DNA of 38,184 bases, from IMG/VR virus record IMGVR_UViG_3300042898_000689, positions 1-38,184 of that record. The stretch is one strand, 5' to 3'. Within the stretch, counting starts at the first letter, position 1. Each line of letters begins with the position of its first letter. Positions 1 to 7,016 of this stretch are shown here, in pieces. The stretch is from a virus. The position numbers and the translations under genes were made by a program. The notes beneath the pieces are model-generated. The model did not search any database. It saw only the letters and a list, made by a program, of their open reading frames with translations, and was not told where the DNA came from.

Positions 1-127
1 CACACTTGGGGGAACGAAATCTACCCACAACTTCCGCAGGTCCAGTTTGTCGAACACCCCTTCGATGTGTCGTTATGCGAAACCCCAACAGCCACCATCA
101 GGCTTAAAGGGTCCATCGACTTTGTAG
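1..127. repeat. Terminal direct repeat (left copy), circular genome closure
   Basis: Bases 1-127 are identical to 38058-38184, and the reading frame of the nuclease gene continues across the join. This is what an assembler leaves when a circular or circularly permuted genome is cut at an arbitrary point. A true short terminal repeat of a linear virion is less likely, because the repeat lies inside a coding gene and not next to the packaging genes. Confidence 0.95.
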
Positions 128-489
128 ACGAGTTCAACGAAATCTGGGATTGGAAGACAGCGAACCGCCCATACGATCAATGGGAAGTTGACCGCTTTAA
201 AATCCAGCCAACCGCATACACCTACGGTCTGTTCATGTCCACCGACTTGGAACTACCCGAACCATTAACGTTTAACTATGCGGTCATGATGAAATCCAAG
301 CAGGACTGCATGGTCCTGACCACGCAACGTGACTCAGGTCATTGGCTTTGGCTACAGGAACAATGCAAAGTGATCGTGGAATTAATCGAATCCAACCTGT
401 CACGCTGGCCATTAAACGACCAGCACGCACTATGCAGCCCCAAATGGTGTACCGCATGGGATCGTTGTAAAGGAGCGCACGTCCAATGA
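1..489 (+). CDS. PD-(D/E)XK nuclease with Fe-S cysteines (C-terminal part; gene wraps the contig ends)
   Basis: 3' part of a 265-aa protein that begins at 37749. This part carries the catalytic core: GSIDFVDE (Asp about residue 143 of the whole protein), then IWDWKT (Asp153, Lys155), then the QPTAYTYG helix typical of RecB/Cas4-like nucleases. It ends with Cys248-x4-Cys253-x5-Cys259. Together with Cys24 near the N-terminus (in the 37749 part) this matches the one-plus-three cysteine pattern that binds a 4Fe-4S cluster in Cas4 and AddB nucleases. The likely role is a 5' or 3' exonuclease in recombination or replication. The gene lies in the early plus-strand operon, just before a 182-aa protein and a helicase. 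The cysteines and catalytic residues are seen directly; the exonuclease role is inferred. Confidence 0.9.
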   Translation, partial: HTWGNEIYPQLPQVQFVEHPFDVSLCETPTATIRLKGSIDFVDEFNEIWDWKTANRPYDQWEVDRFKIQPTAYTYGLFMSTDLELPEPLTFNYAVMMKSKQDCMVLTTQRDSGHWLWLQEQCKVIVELIESNLSRWPLNDQHALCSPKWCTAWDRCKGAHVQ

Positions 490-550
490 CAATGCGGGAA
501 TCGTCATGTAACCTAAAAATCTCTGCCAACCAAACCACAGGAGAACAGCA

Positions 551-1099
551 ATGACCACCGAAACACCCAACATCAACCCACAGGGGACGGTTTCGTTCTC
601 TCGTAAAGTCAGCGTCCGTCAATACGAGTCCGCTGAAGCATCAATCTTCGTCCAGTTCGATATCCCAACTGACGGCACCCCCGACGAGCAGCGCACGCAA
701 CTTATTGCTAATGCTCGTGCAGCGTTCTTCGCTGCGAAGGCGCTTGTGTTTGAAGAACTTGGGCTGGAATTTAGTGTCTCCGATAGCGGAGTCATCCACG
801 AGGTTGTCCAAAAGAACTTTGGTCGTGTGACTGAGGTCGTTAATGAACCCAACCCGTTCCCGTCAGCACCCCAACAGGTTGCTATCACCGAATCACCAGC
901 ACCAGCGGGTGTTGTTGGCGCTAACCCTCCATACGCTGCTGACACGCAGGACAAGCAGGAGCGCATTGAGAACAAGAAGTGGGCGGTCGCTCGCATTGCG
1001 ACCAACCCTGACGAGTGGTGGGATAACCGCAACTCCAAGCGCAATCCAAAAGCGCCCGATTACAAGCACAAGCAGAACGGCATGGGTGTGTGGCTCTAA
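551..1099 (+). CDS. Conserved-looking phage protein of unknown function (possible nucleic-acid binding)
   Basis: 182 aa with a good Shine-Dalgarno (ACAGGAGAACAGCA before ATG). The N-terminal half (about 12-85) looks like a compact alpha/beta domain. A Pro/Ala-rich linker follows (about 98-130). The C-terminus is basic and aromatic: NPDEWWDNRNSKRNPKAPD, then Lys/His-rich residues ending in GMGVWL. It sits between an Fe-S nuclease and a DnaB-like helicase, the position where phages often encode a single-strand binding or annealing protein. I see no diagnostic OB-fold or RecT/Erf motif, so this is only a context guess. The 490-550 gap upstream holds the ribosome-binding site and no other clear signal. 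Confidence 0.8.
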   Translation: MTTETPNINPQGTVSFSRKVSVRQYESAEASIFVQFDIPTDGTPDEQRTQLIANARAAFFAAKALVFEELGLEFSVSDSGVIHEVVQKNFGRVTEVVNEPNPFPSAPQQVAITESPAPAGVVGANPPYAADTQDKQERIENKKWAVARIATNPDEWWDNRNSKRNPKAPDYKHKQNGMGVWL

Positions 1100-1123
1100 G
1101 CCCAACCCAACCACAATGAACAA

Positions 1124-1160
1124 ACGGAACCGCTTGGGGAATCGTCCCAAGCGGTTCCGT
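1124..1160 (+). terminator. Perfect 15-bp hairpin between nuclease-region and helicase genes
   Basis: ACGGAACCGCTTGGG and its exact reverse complement flank the 7-nt loop GAATCGT. It lies in the 93-bp gap after the 182-aa gene. No U-tract follows (GCATACGGAC), so it may be a weak terminator, a transcript-stabilising end or an RNase processing site rather than a classic rho-independent terminator. Confidence 0.6.
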
Positions 1161-1192
1161 GCATACGGACCCAATAACGAAAGGGCTACACA

Positions 1193-2209
1193 ATGACCAT
1201 TGACGAACCAACCGTTCTAAGCATGGACGACGTTCTAGCGAACATCGCCAACCGCCGAAAGAACTCCATTAAAGAAACAACCGAAGAAGCCGAACGTAAA
1301 TACCAATACGTTCGACCATTCACCACAGCAGCAGACGGACTAATCGACTACGCCCAAAACCCTGAAGGCAGATTCATGCTGGGAATGCGTGACATTGACG
1401 CAATGACCCGTGGCTTCGGTCGTGGCGAATTAATTTACGTCACGGGCCGAGCCCACTCAGGAAAAACCCAAGTAGTTCTAAACGCAATCTCCAATAACCC
1501 AACCAAGCGAGTACTGCTATTCACACCCGACGAAGTATCAGAACTGGTGCTATCGAAACTGGTGTCAATGCACTACGGGATCTCCGCAGAAGACGTAGAA
1601 GCAGAAATCAAAAAGGGCAACCAGCAAACCGTAGACATGGTACGCAAAGCAGCAGCCCACGACTTTAAGAACCTGCTCGTTATTGACGACTCACTAACGC
1701 TAGGACAAATGGCCCGTGCCTACGATGAAGCCGTTGACTTCTGGGGCGGACCAGCGGACTTGGTTGTGGTTGATTTCTTGGAACTAATTCCAGGTGAAGA
1801 CGGTGCCGACGGTGTTGTCGCTAAGTCGCAAGCGTTAAAGCGTTGGACCAAGCAGGCCAACGTTCCCGTACTGTGCCTCCACCAAGCGTCACGTTCCTCA
1901 GGTTCCCGTGGCCAGTCCGCAGGCATGAACGCCATGCGTTATGGCGGTGAAACCGAAGCGATCATGGTCCTTGAGGTTTACCGAAAACTGGAAGACGAAT
2001 CGCTGGACGAGTTCGACCGCAAGCGCCATGCCAACAGCCTGACTGTTAACTTGTGCAAGAACAAGCGCCCGCCATCAAAGAAGGGCGAGGTCGATCTTTA
2101 CATGGACCCTGAGAACGGTCAGATCCGTGCATTCCGTGACGAAGACGCCTTCTCCTTCGGAGTGCCGTTGCAGTCGGCCGAACAAGCCATGATGTTGGTG
2201 AACAAATGA
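1193..2209 (+). CDS. DnaB/RecA-fold replicative helicase-like ATPase
   Basis: 338 aa. Walker A GRAHSGKT at residues 85-92 and Walker B LVVVDFLELI around 190-199. LLVIDD around 161-166 is part of the same RecA-like core. A Q/H-type motif, CLHQASRSSGSRG, follows Walker B, and an Arg/Lys-rich segment (KNKRPPSKKG) lies near the end, as in the DnaB family C-terminal domain. The usual DnaB N-terminal primase-interaction domain is missing: only about 70 residues precede the ATPase. The enzyme should unwind DNA at the phage fork together with the primase two genes downstream. The start has an AACGAAAGGGC ribosome-binding site, the SD type shared by many genes here. The stop overlaps the next start (ATGA). 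Confidence 0.9.
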   Translation: MTIDEPTVLSMDDVLANIANRRKNSIKETTEEAERKYQYVRPFTTAADGLIDYAQNPEGRFMLGMRDIDAMTRGFGRGELIYVTGRAHSGKTQVVLNAISNNPTKRVLLFTPDEVSELVLSKLVSMHYGISAEDVEAEIKKGNQQTVDMVRKAAAHDFKNLLVIDDSLTLGQMARAYDEAVDFWGGPADLVVVDFLELIPGEDGADGVVAKSQALKRWTKQANVPVLCLHQASRSSGSRGQSAGMNAMRYGGETEAIMVLEVYRKLEDESLDEFDRKRHANSLTVNLCKNKRPPSKKGEVDLYMDPENGQIRAFRDEDAFSFGVPLQSAEQAMMLVNK

Positions 2210-2427
2210 TCCCCATTGACGACACAATCAACCTGTACCTTGACCGCCTCGGCGCAACGCTATGGGGCCGTGCCTTTAACATTAACGATAAAGAAGATCG
2301 TGACGAAGCAGTCCTGTTCATCCGTGATCTTTGGCGTGACCTAGAGAACTACGAAGTCTATATTCTTGAAAACGCTGAGATCGAATATCTGAGAGAAGTG
2401 GCAGGTGTTAAAGATGCAACGTCTTGA
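2206..2427 (+). CDS. Small acidic protein between helicase and primase, unknown function
   Basis: 73 aa, starting in an ATGA overlap with the helicase and overlapping the primase gene at its end. It is predicted all-helical and acidic, rich in Asp, Glu and aromatic residues (LYLDRLGATLWGRA, FIRDLWRDLENYEVYI). No motif is recognised. The tight translational coupling on both sides argues for a role with the helicase and primase, for example as an adaptor, but nothing in the sequence proves it. Confidence 0.75.
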   Translation: MIPIDDTINLYLDRLGATLWGRAFNINDKEDRDEAVLFIRDLWRDLENYEVYILENAEIEYLREVAGVKDATS

Positions 2428-3379
2428 CGACCAACGAACCTCCACGTTCGCCCGACTGTTTAAAGGGCGCATGGATGCTTACGGCACCGAAGAAGGTGGC
2501 TGTGAACGAGTAGCGCAATGGGCATGGCCAGTCTACGAATCTCACATTAACGAACACTTACACGGCAACACACCTATGGGTGTGTATCCGATGATTAACG
2601 ATTCCGAACAGGAATGGGTTGTGTTCTGGGGATGCGTTGACTTTGACGAAGGCGACGAAGTGTCGTTCATCCACGCAACAAACCTGCAAACGGTGTTGGA
2701 TGCGTTCGACATTTCTTCATGGGTGGAACGTTCACGCTCCAAGGGCTACCACGTTTGGGTGTTCTCCAAGGAAGCGATCTCCGCTTCCCGTATGCGCCGT
2801 GCGCTGCTGGCAGCGTGCGACATTGCTAAAGCCCCAACCAAGGAAATCAACCCGAAGGCCGAAGGTTTCTTCACCACCGACGACAACGGCAACGAGATCC
2901 CCGACTGGTCCAAGATCGGCAACTACGTTCGTCTTCCCTATCCGCAAGGCTGGGAAGAAACACACAGGCGTTGCATGGTCGATAACGACGGTTACCCAAT
3001 CGACGTGGCAACGTTCACCGACATTGCGTTCCCGACTCGCATTACCGACGACGAGTTGGAACCGCTGCTGGAACTGTACGTCCCACCAGTTAAAACCCAA
3101 TTCAACTTTAACGGTGTTACCGCAACCGACCCATCGGAACTGCCAAGCACCCGTGAGATGAACTCAACCGCTTACAACGCTTGGAAGCACGGACCCTTTG
3201 AAGGATGCGACCGTTCTAGCACGCTATGGAAACTGGCGAAGGAACTTCGCAACAGCGGATACGGGTTCCCCGAAGCGATGGCGTTTGTGAATGACGCAGA
3301 TCGACGCTGGGGTAAACATCATGCCCGTGGCGACTTGGACCGTTTAGAGAAGATGGTCATTAAGGTGTATCAGGCATGA
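2414..3379 (+). CDS. Archaeo-eukaryotic-type primase / PrimPol-like DNA primase
   Basis: 321 aa from ATG 2414; an in-frame GTG at 2405 would add three residues, and either start is possible. The AEP active site is visible. The metal-binding DxD is in WGCVDFDEGD (Asp76, Asp78). The nucleotide-binding motif is SRSKGYHVWVF (Ser107/109, His113), and the third strand is KIGNYVRLPYPQGW (about 167-180). The helical C-terminus (about 260-321; RSSTLWKLAKELRNSGYGFP) resembles the PriCT region that follows phage and plasmid AEPs. It should make primers for phage DNA replication. The order helicase-primase-RusA within overlapping genes supports a replication module. Confidence 0.87.
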   Translation: MQRLDDQRTSTFARLFKGRMDAYGTEEGGCERVAQWAWPVYESHINEHLHGNTPMGVYPMINDSEQEWVVFWGCVDFDEGDEVSFIHATNLQTVLDAFDISSWVERSRSKGYHVWVFSKEAISASRMRRALLAACDIAKAPTKEINPKAEGFFTTDDNGNEIPDWSKIGNYVRLPYPQGWEETHRRCMVDNDGYPIDVATFTDIAFPTRITDDELEPLLELYVPPVKTQFNFNGVTATDPSELPSTREMNSTAYNAWKHGPFEGCDRSSTLWKLAKELRNSGYGFPEAMAFVNDADRRWGKHHARGDLDRLEKMVIKVYQA

Positions 3380-3723
3380 CCGAATATTCGTTTATTGCTG
3401 AAGGCAAGCCACAGGTTAAGCAGCGTCCACGCATGACAAGACGTGGCCGTGCCTACACACCCAAAGCAACACATGACGCTGAACGTGCAATAGCGGACCA
3501 GTACGCTGGTCCGTTATTCGACACTCCAGTCCATGTCGAAGTCCGTTACTCCAAAGACCATCAATCTGTTTACATAACAGAAATTGAAAATGAAGTTATT
3601 AAGTCCCTCAGGGGAGACATTGACAATTATCTGAAATTAACGTTAGACGGATTAAACGGTATCGCATGGACCGACGACGGCTTAGTTAAATCTGTTTACG
3701 TTTACTTTGAGGAGATCGTGTAA
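3376..3723 (+). CDS. rusA: RusA-family Holliday junction resolvase
   Basis: 115 aa, close to the normal RusA length of about 120. The basic N-terminus (PQVKQRPRMTRRGRAYTP) and the signature GDIDNYLKLTLDGLNG with following WTDD give the conserved acidic residues Asp81, Asp83, Asp91 and Asp100/101. RusA dimers cut four-way junctions symmetrically after a CC dinucleotide; here the enzyme would clear branched replication or recombination intermediates before packaging. The start overlaps the primase stop (ATGA) and the stop overlaps the next start (TAATG). Confidence 0.92.
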   Translation: MTEYSFIAEGKPQVKQRPRMTRRGRAYTPKATHDAERAIADQYAGPLFDTPVHVEVRYSKDHQSVYITEIENEVIKSLRGDIDNYLKLTLDGLNGIAWTDDGLVKSVYVYFEEIV

Positions 3724-4163
3724 TGGCACAGTTCCATCAGCAAAGTTTCTCCGCACGATTTGGGGCAATGGGCGACGAAGCCGAAGGAGTCTTTGAAGAA
3801 TTAAACGAAGGAAAGTTTGTTCGTTACGGGTTAAACAGACCGCCAGTAAACATGGCAATGCTGACACCGTTCATTCGTTACACCCCCGACTATCTGGTTT
3901 CAAGAGGTTTGGTAGAAGTCCAAGGTGTCGGCAAGGACCGTAAACTTAAACTGAAAATAGATAAAGCGTTGGCGTTGCAGCAATGGTCAACACACTTTGA
4001 TCTGCTGTTCTTTATCTGGGATACCACCCTTAAACGCTCAGGGTACGTTCAATGGAAAGACCTGTGGGCTGTTCTCCCCACAATGCCTATTAAACATTTC
4101 CCAGAAGGTAAGCCTTATTGGGAAATCGACGTTGACAATCACATTTGGGTTTCGGAAGAATAA
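3723..4163 (+). CDS. Putative PD-(D/E)XK nuclease-like protein
   Basis: 146 aa. FIRYTPDYLVSRGLVEVQGV followed by Lys-rich sequence places PD (about 54-55) and ExQ (about 64-66) at the spacing of a minimal restriction-like nuclease core, with Gln in place of the usual catalytic Lys. A helix ending in ALALQQW follows. That ExQ form occurs in some active members of the superfamily. It sits directly after RusA, so a structure-specific nuclease role in replication or recombination is plausible. The start is in a TAATG overlap and the same overlap leads into the next gene. Confidence 0.7.
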   Translation: MAQFHQQSFSARFGAMGDEAEGVFEELNEGKFVRYGLNRPPVNMAMLTPFIRYTPDYLVSRGLVEVQGVGKDRKLKLKIDKALALQQWSTHFDLLFFIWDTTLKRSGYVQWKDLWAVLPTMPIKHFPEGKPYWEIDVDNHIWVSEE

Positions 4164-4543
4164 TGTCAAAAGAGGAAGCGAAATACAAGAAATACGAAAC
4201 TCCTCAACCAACCCCTACATGGGAGAAATCACCCACACGCCCAGACACGCCTTATCAGGCGTTAATGGAAGCAGCACCATTCCAACCAACAGATATCTCA
4301 GTAGTCGAAATGTTGGAAGCCAAAGAAGCGCTAGCAGACGCATTTGATACACTCACAGCGGAGGAACAATGGGTATTGAATTCTTTAGTAATAGAAAAAA
4401 TGTCAATCAGGGAACTAGGGAATCAGATCGGGGCTCCGAAAACGACTATGGCTCGTATCCGAGACAAGGCACTTGGGAAAATGCGAGACTCGCTTTCGGA
4501 CAACCCAGCGATTCTGAACTTGCTGGGGGAAGTGAAGGAATGA
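4163..4543 (+). CDS. Sigma-70 region 4-like helix-turn-helix protein
   Basis: 126 aa from the TAATG start at 4163. The C-terminal half reads LTAEEQWVLNSLVIEKMSIR, then ELGNQIGAPKTTMARIRDKA, a sigma region 4-type HTH (about residues 66-112). The N-terminal 45 residues are charged and low-complexity (TPQPTPTWEKSP) with no region 2. A protein with only region 4 could recognise a -35 element with host RNA polymerase, or act as an anti-sigma or co-activator. It is a candidate for switching transcription to the GGGACA-type late elements. HTH identity is well supported; the promoter target is inference. Confidence 0.78.
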   Translation: MSKEEAKYKKYETPQPTPTWEKSPTRPDTPYQALMEAAPFQPTDISVVEMLEAKEALADAFDTLTAEEQWVLNSLVIEKMSIRELGNQIGAPKTTMARIRDKALGKMRDSLSDNPAILNLLGEVKE

Positions 4544-4845
4544 ACCGTCACCCCGAAAGCGCAGCGTTCCTAGACACCCTGACGACCATGCTGGAACTGC
4601 ATGACCGCAAGCAAAAGGACTACGGGACTTTGGAGTCCCCGTTCGCTAACGTCCGTGCCAGCGAAGACCTAGGCGTAGAACCTTGGGTCGGTGGACTGAT
4701 CCGCATGAACGACAAGATGCGTCGTCTACACAAAGCAGCAAAGGGCGGCCAGATGGCCAATGAAAGCGTAGAAGATAGCCTTTTAGACCTCGCCGTGTAT
4801 GCGGTGATTACTCTCATTCTTTACAAGGAGACAAACAATGACTGA
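4540..4845 (+). CDS. MazG-like / DUF1599-type nucleotide pyrophosphohydrolase-like protein
   Basis: 101 aa from the ATGA overlap at 4540; the open frame extends upstream to 4369 but that part overlaps the sigma-like gene. LELHDRKQKDYGTLESPFAN, then WVGGLIRMNDKMRRLHKAA and ESVEDSLLDLAVYAVI, match the all-alpha NTP-pyrophosphohydrolase fold used by MazG-like phage proteins. The metal-binding acidic positions (Glu/Asp of ESVEDSLLDLA) are present. Such proteins may adjust nucleotide or alarmone pools in the infected cell. The substrate cannot be read from sequence. Confidence 0.82.
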   Translation: MNRHPESAAFLDTLTTMLELHDRKQKDYGTLESPFANVRASEDLGVEPWVGGLIRMNDKMRRLHKAAKGGQMANESVEDSLLDLAVYAVITLILYKETNND

Positions 4846-5134
4846 AAACGAAAACGAAACAGAAACAACCGTTGAAGCAGAACTTCTTGCAACCCTTAAA
4901 GAAGGAAACACAAAACTAATTCAAGCCATGATCGACGCCGAATACGGCTTCGATCCCAACCAACTACTGAAACTCCGAGTGGACCTACTGACCGACGTTC
5001 TTATCGACTCGCAAATCGTTGACCAAGAACAACTAGAACTCCGCTGGGAACTAATGCTGTCCGAAGTCCTTAGCGACGTTATCAACCAGATCACGAAACA
5101 AAACGAGATCCTAGAACGGGAAGCAAATGAGTGA
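4838..5134 (+). CDS. Small acidic helical protein, unknown function
   Basis: 98 aa, preceded by AAGGAGA and overlapping the MazG-like gene by 8 nt. It opens with a Glu/Asn/Thr-rich tail (MTENENETETTVEAELLATL). Heptad-like helices follow (KLRVDLLTDVLIDSQIVDQ; QLELRWELMLSEVLSDVINQ), suggesting a coiled-coil oligomer. No known family is recognised. It belongs to a run of short, overlapping genes that lead to the muralytic gene. Confidence 0.75.
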   Translation: MTENENETETTVEAELLATLKEGNTKLIQAMIDAEYGFDPNQLLKLRVDLLTDVLIDSQIVDQEQLELRWELMLSEVLSDVINQITKQNEILEREANE

Positions 5135-5438
5135 ACCAAACGATGACCTCAAAAACATTCTCGGTGAAGAACTGTTTGACGAACTAAACAGCCTTGACCC
5201 TCACGACGGTTTCCCCGAAATTGACGAAGCCAAACTAATAGAAATCTCGTTAAAAGGATACCAAGCAACCATTGAATTCGGTGGAGAGCAAGCCTTGGAC
5301 CTAGTGGCTGCATTGTTTCATGCAGCCGACGAGAAATGCGAAGAATGCAAAGACCACATCACCCGTTTCTCAGGTTCAGTAATCGGTTCAATGTGGATGG
5401 CTATTCTCGCATCAGAAGGGCTGATCGAAAGTGAGTGA
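5127..5438 (+). CDS. Small acidic protein with CxxC, unknown function
   Basis: 103 aa, overlapping both neighbours by 8 nt. It has an acidic N-terminus (ILGEELFDELNSLDPHDGF), a helical core (EQALDLVAALFHAADEKCEE) with a single CEEC pair, and a Gly/Ser segment (FSGSVIGSMWMAILASEG). I recognise no family. One CxxC alone is not enough to call a zinc site. Confidence 0.73.
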   Translation: MSEPNDDLKNILGEELFDELNSLDPHDGFPEIDEAKLIEISLKGYQATIEFGGEQALDLVAALFHAADEKCEECKDHITRFSGSVIGSMWMAILASEGLIESE

Positions 5439-5634
5439 AGAAGACCGCATTGAACTAGGAGGCGTACACATCATACGCATCTTAGAACCAGATGGAACCA
5501 TGTCATTAGAGGTTAATACTGACGATGAAATCCATCAATGGGAAGTAATCGGAATGCTGACAGTAGCAATGCAATGGGAACTAGACTCATACCCCGTACC
5601 CGAAGACGACGATGAAACGGATGAATGGACATGA
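5431..5634 (+). CDS. Small acidic protein, unknown function (GTG start)
   Basis: 67 aa starting at a GTG that overlaps the previous gene by 8 nt. A short beta-rich part (GGVHIIRILEPDGTMSLEVN) is followed by a helix and an acidic tail (PEDDDETDEWT). Nothing diagnostic is seen. Confidence 0.7.
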   Translation: MSEEDRIELGGVHIIRILEPDGTMSLEVNTDDEIHQWEVIGMLTVAMQWELDSYPVPEDDDETDEWT

Positions 5635-6107
5635 AATACTACGCACCAGTAATCATAATCGCAATCGCATTAATGACATTAATCGGGTTTGACCAAACCC
5701 GAACAAACGAAGTGGCCGAAGTCGCAACCACAACAACATCCACCACCGAAGCCCCACCAACCACAACAACCAGCACCATCGACCTCAGTTTCCTAAACAC
5801 AACAACCACCACTACAGCCCCCGTTGTGGCTGAAAAAACAAAAACCCCCCAATCGACGGAAGCATTCTTTGAATGTATCCGTCACAGGGAATCGCGTGGT
5901 AACTATGGTGCAGTTAGTTCCTCAGGAACATTCATGGGTGCCTACCAGTTTTACCAAGGCGGCTGGAACACGTTCGCTGCACGCATCGACCGTCACGATC
6001 TGGTCGGAGTTCCCCCACACCACGCATCACCAGCAGACCAAGACGCAGTAGCATTAGCGGCATACAACGAGTTGGGCGCTAAACCGTGGAACGGAGCCTG
6101 CAAATGA
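5631..6107 (+). CDS. Membrane-anchored Rpf/transglycosylase-like muralytic protein
   Basis: 158 aa from ATG 5631 (ATGA overlap); an in-frame ATG at 5625 would add MD. One N-terminal membrane or signal segment (YYAPVIIIAIALMTLIGF, residues 3-20) is followed by a Thr/Ser/Pro linker with repeated TTTT runs (about 35-65). The C-terminal domain (about 78-158), FECIRHRESRGNYGAV then GAYQFYQGGWNTFA, matches the resuscitation-promoting-factor/transglycosylase fold with catalytic Glu in HRESRG. Rpf-like domains are a mark of Actinobacteria, where they cut peptidoglycan glycan strands. It lies in the early unit, far from the endolysin, so a role in wall remodelling during infection rather than lysis is worth testing. 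Confidence 0.85.
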   Translation: MKYYAPVIIIAIALMTLIGFDQTRTNEVAEVATTTTSTTEAPPTTTTSTIDLSFLNTTTTTTAPVVAEKTKTPQSTEAFFECIRHRESRGNYGAVSSSGTFMGAYQFYQGGWNTFAARIDRHDLVGVPPHHASPADQDAVALAAYNELGAKPWNGACK

Positions 6108-6178
6108 TTCAAATACTGGGACTAGCGATCCTCGTAATCCTTATTGGACTGTGGCTTGGGCTTGGAACAGATGATTGA
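6104..6178 (+). CDS. 24-aa single-span membrane peptide
   Basis: Too short for normal ORF calling. It starts in an ATGA overlap with the Rpf-like gene and overlaps the next gene by 8 nt, so it fits the tightly coupled operon pattern exactly. The peptide is MIQILGLAILVILIGLWLGL plus GTDD: almost entirely hydrophobic with an acidic tail, as expected for a single-pass inner-membrane peptide. It might regulate or accompany the membrane-anchored muralytic protein upstream. A second peptide of the same length and character is at 35929. Confidence 0.6.
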   Translation: MIQILGLAILVILIGLWLGLGTDD

Positions 6179-6392
6179 TATCGCAGAAGAACTCACAGCA
6201 CGAGGAGTAGCCCTAATGGAATTGGGGCAAGACCCTGACCTAATGTTTAAAGCCTCAGGAGAAATCCGTCTTCTGCGCATGGAAGCGCAGAAACTTGCAA
6301 ACCTATTAATGAGCGCATACACTTGGGTACACGAATCCAAAATCGCTGAGGTAGACTTAGCGTTAAAGCCATACTTAGGGAAGGAACAATAA
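6171..6392 (+). CDS. Small helical protein, unknown function
   Basis: 73 aa from ATG 6171. The longer open frame from 6144 has no ribosome-binding site and would read through the membrane peptide gene. It is helical throughout (IAEELTARGVALMELGQD; GEIRLLRMEAQKLANLLMSA). No family is recognised. The stop overlaps the next start (TAATG). Confidence 0.7.
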   Translation: MIDIAEELTARGVALMELGQDPDLMFKASGEIRLLRMEAQKLANLLMSAYTWVHESKIAEVDLALKPYLGKEQ

Positions 6393-6694
6393 TGGGAAGT
6401 TACGGTTCACAGTCAGTTGAAGCAATCGGTAACCTGATGGCATTAGAAGCAGAGTTGCAGGCGAAAAAGAAAGAACAGCCTGCACCGTATCGTATGCCTG
6501 ACGAACAGGTTGTAACGGTAATCATGCCCGTCGGTTTGATTCGCAAGATGACAGGCGACTGGAAGTCGCTACTGCATGGCGAGACTGTGGCAGTACGCTC
6601 TGCTATGCGTCATGCCCTATGGGACGAGTACGATGTTAAATCGGGCCTACAGGGATCTGAAACGGTTGATCTTCGGAAGGATCTACCCGCGTAG
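6392..6694 (+). CDS. Last early-operon protein, unknown function
   Basis: 100 aa, TAATG-coupled to the preceding gene. It mixes helix (VEAIGNLMALEAELQAKKKE) with a beta segment (EQVVTVIMPVGLIRKMTG). The 3' end runs 59 nt into the 3' end of the minus-strand gene 6636-6797, so this is the point where the early and late units meet. I do not recognise the family. Confidence 0.72.
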   Translation: MGSYGSQSVEAIGNLMALEAELQAKKKEQPAPYRMPDEQVVTVIMPVGLIRKMTGDWKSLLHGETVAVRSAMRHALWDEYDVKSGLQGSETVDLRKDLPA

Positions 6695-6797
6695 GAACCG
6701 CATCAGGTTCAACGTACTCGTAATCGTCGTCTGATTCAGGCTTGGCATGGTTGGGATCGTCAAGATCCCAATCAGGCCGTGGGGGTGCCAGCGTCAT
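6636..6797 (-). CDS. Small acidic proline-rich protein, last gene of the late unit
   Basis: 53 aa from ATG 6797; the frame could open at a TTG near 6824, but that lies deeper inside the holin-like gene. It is very acidic and Pro-rich (RPDWDLDDPNHAKPESDDDY; VDPSEDQPFQIPVGPI), a composition unlikely to arise as a shadow ORF. It overlaps the upstream holin-like gene by 26 nt, and its last 59 nt overlap the convergent gene 6392-6694. Function unknown. Confidence 0.55.
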   Translation of the reverse strand: MTLAPPRPDWDLDDPNHAKPESDDDYEYVEPDAVPTRVDPSEDQPFQIPVGPI

Positions 6798-7011
6798 CAG
6801 CAGGAATCTCTGTGTGCAAAGCAATACCGATCTGATCGTTTACCTTGCGACTGGCAACCACGGTCACAACCGCAGTAACGACAGCGGTAATAGCAGCAGA
6901 CTGTTCGCCCGTGATCTCTGCCCAACCAAACGCATTAACAAGCAAAATCACAGCCTGAACCAGACCGATTACTGCGCCAGCAATTCCTGTAGTACGACTC
7001 GTCATATTCAC
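6772..7011 (-). CDS. Putative holin (two-span membrane protein)
   Basis: 79 aa. Two hydrophobic helices (about 8-29: GIAGAVIGLVQAVILLVNAF; about 38-53: SAAITAVVTAVVTVVASR) are separated by a short turn with EITGEQ, and the polar tail is acidic. This shape, size and position six bases after the endolysin stop fit a class II-type holin or a small actinophage lysis-cassette membrane protein. The exact family cannot be settled by eye. Confidence 0.75.
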   Translation of the reverse strand: MNMTSRTTGIAGAVIGLVQAVILLVNAFGWAEITGEQSAAITAVVTAVVTVVASRKVNDQIGIALHTEIPADDAGTPTA

Positions 7012-7016
7012 ATTCC

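Noticed and set aside
4369-4539. N-terminal extension of the MazG-like protein
   Set aside because: It overlaps the sigma-like gene in another frame, and the ATGA-coupled ATG 4540 fits the family length.
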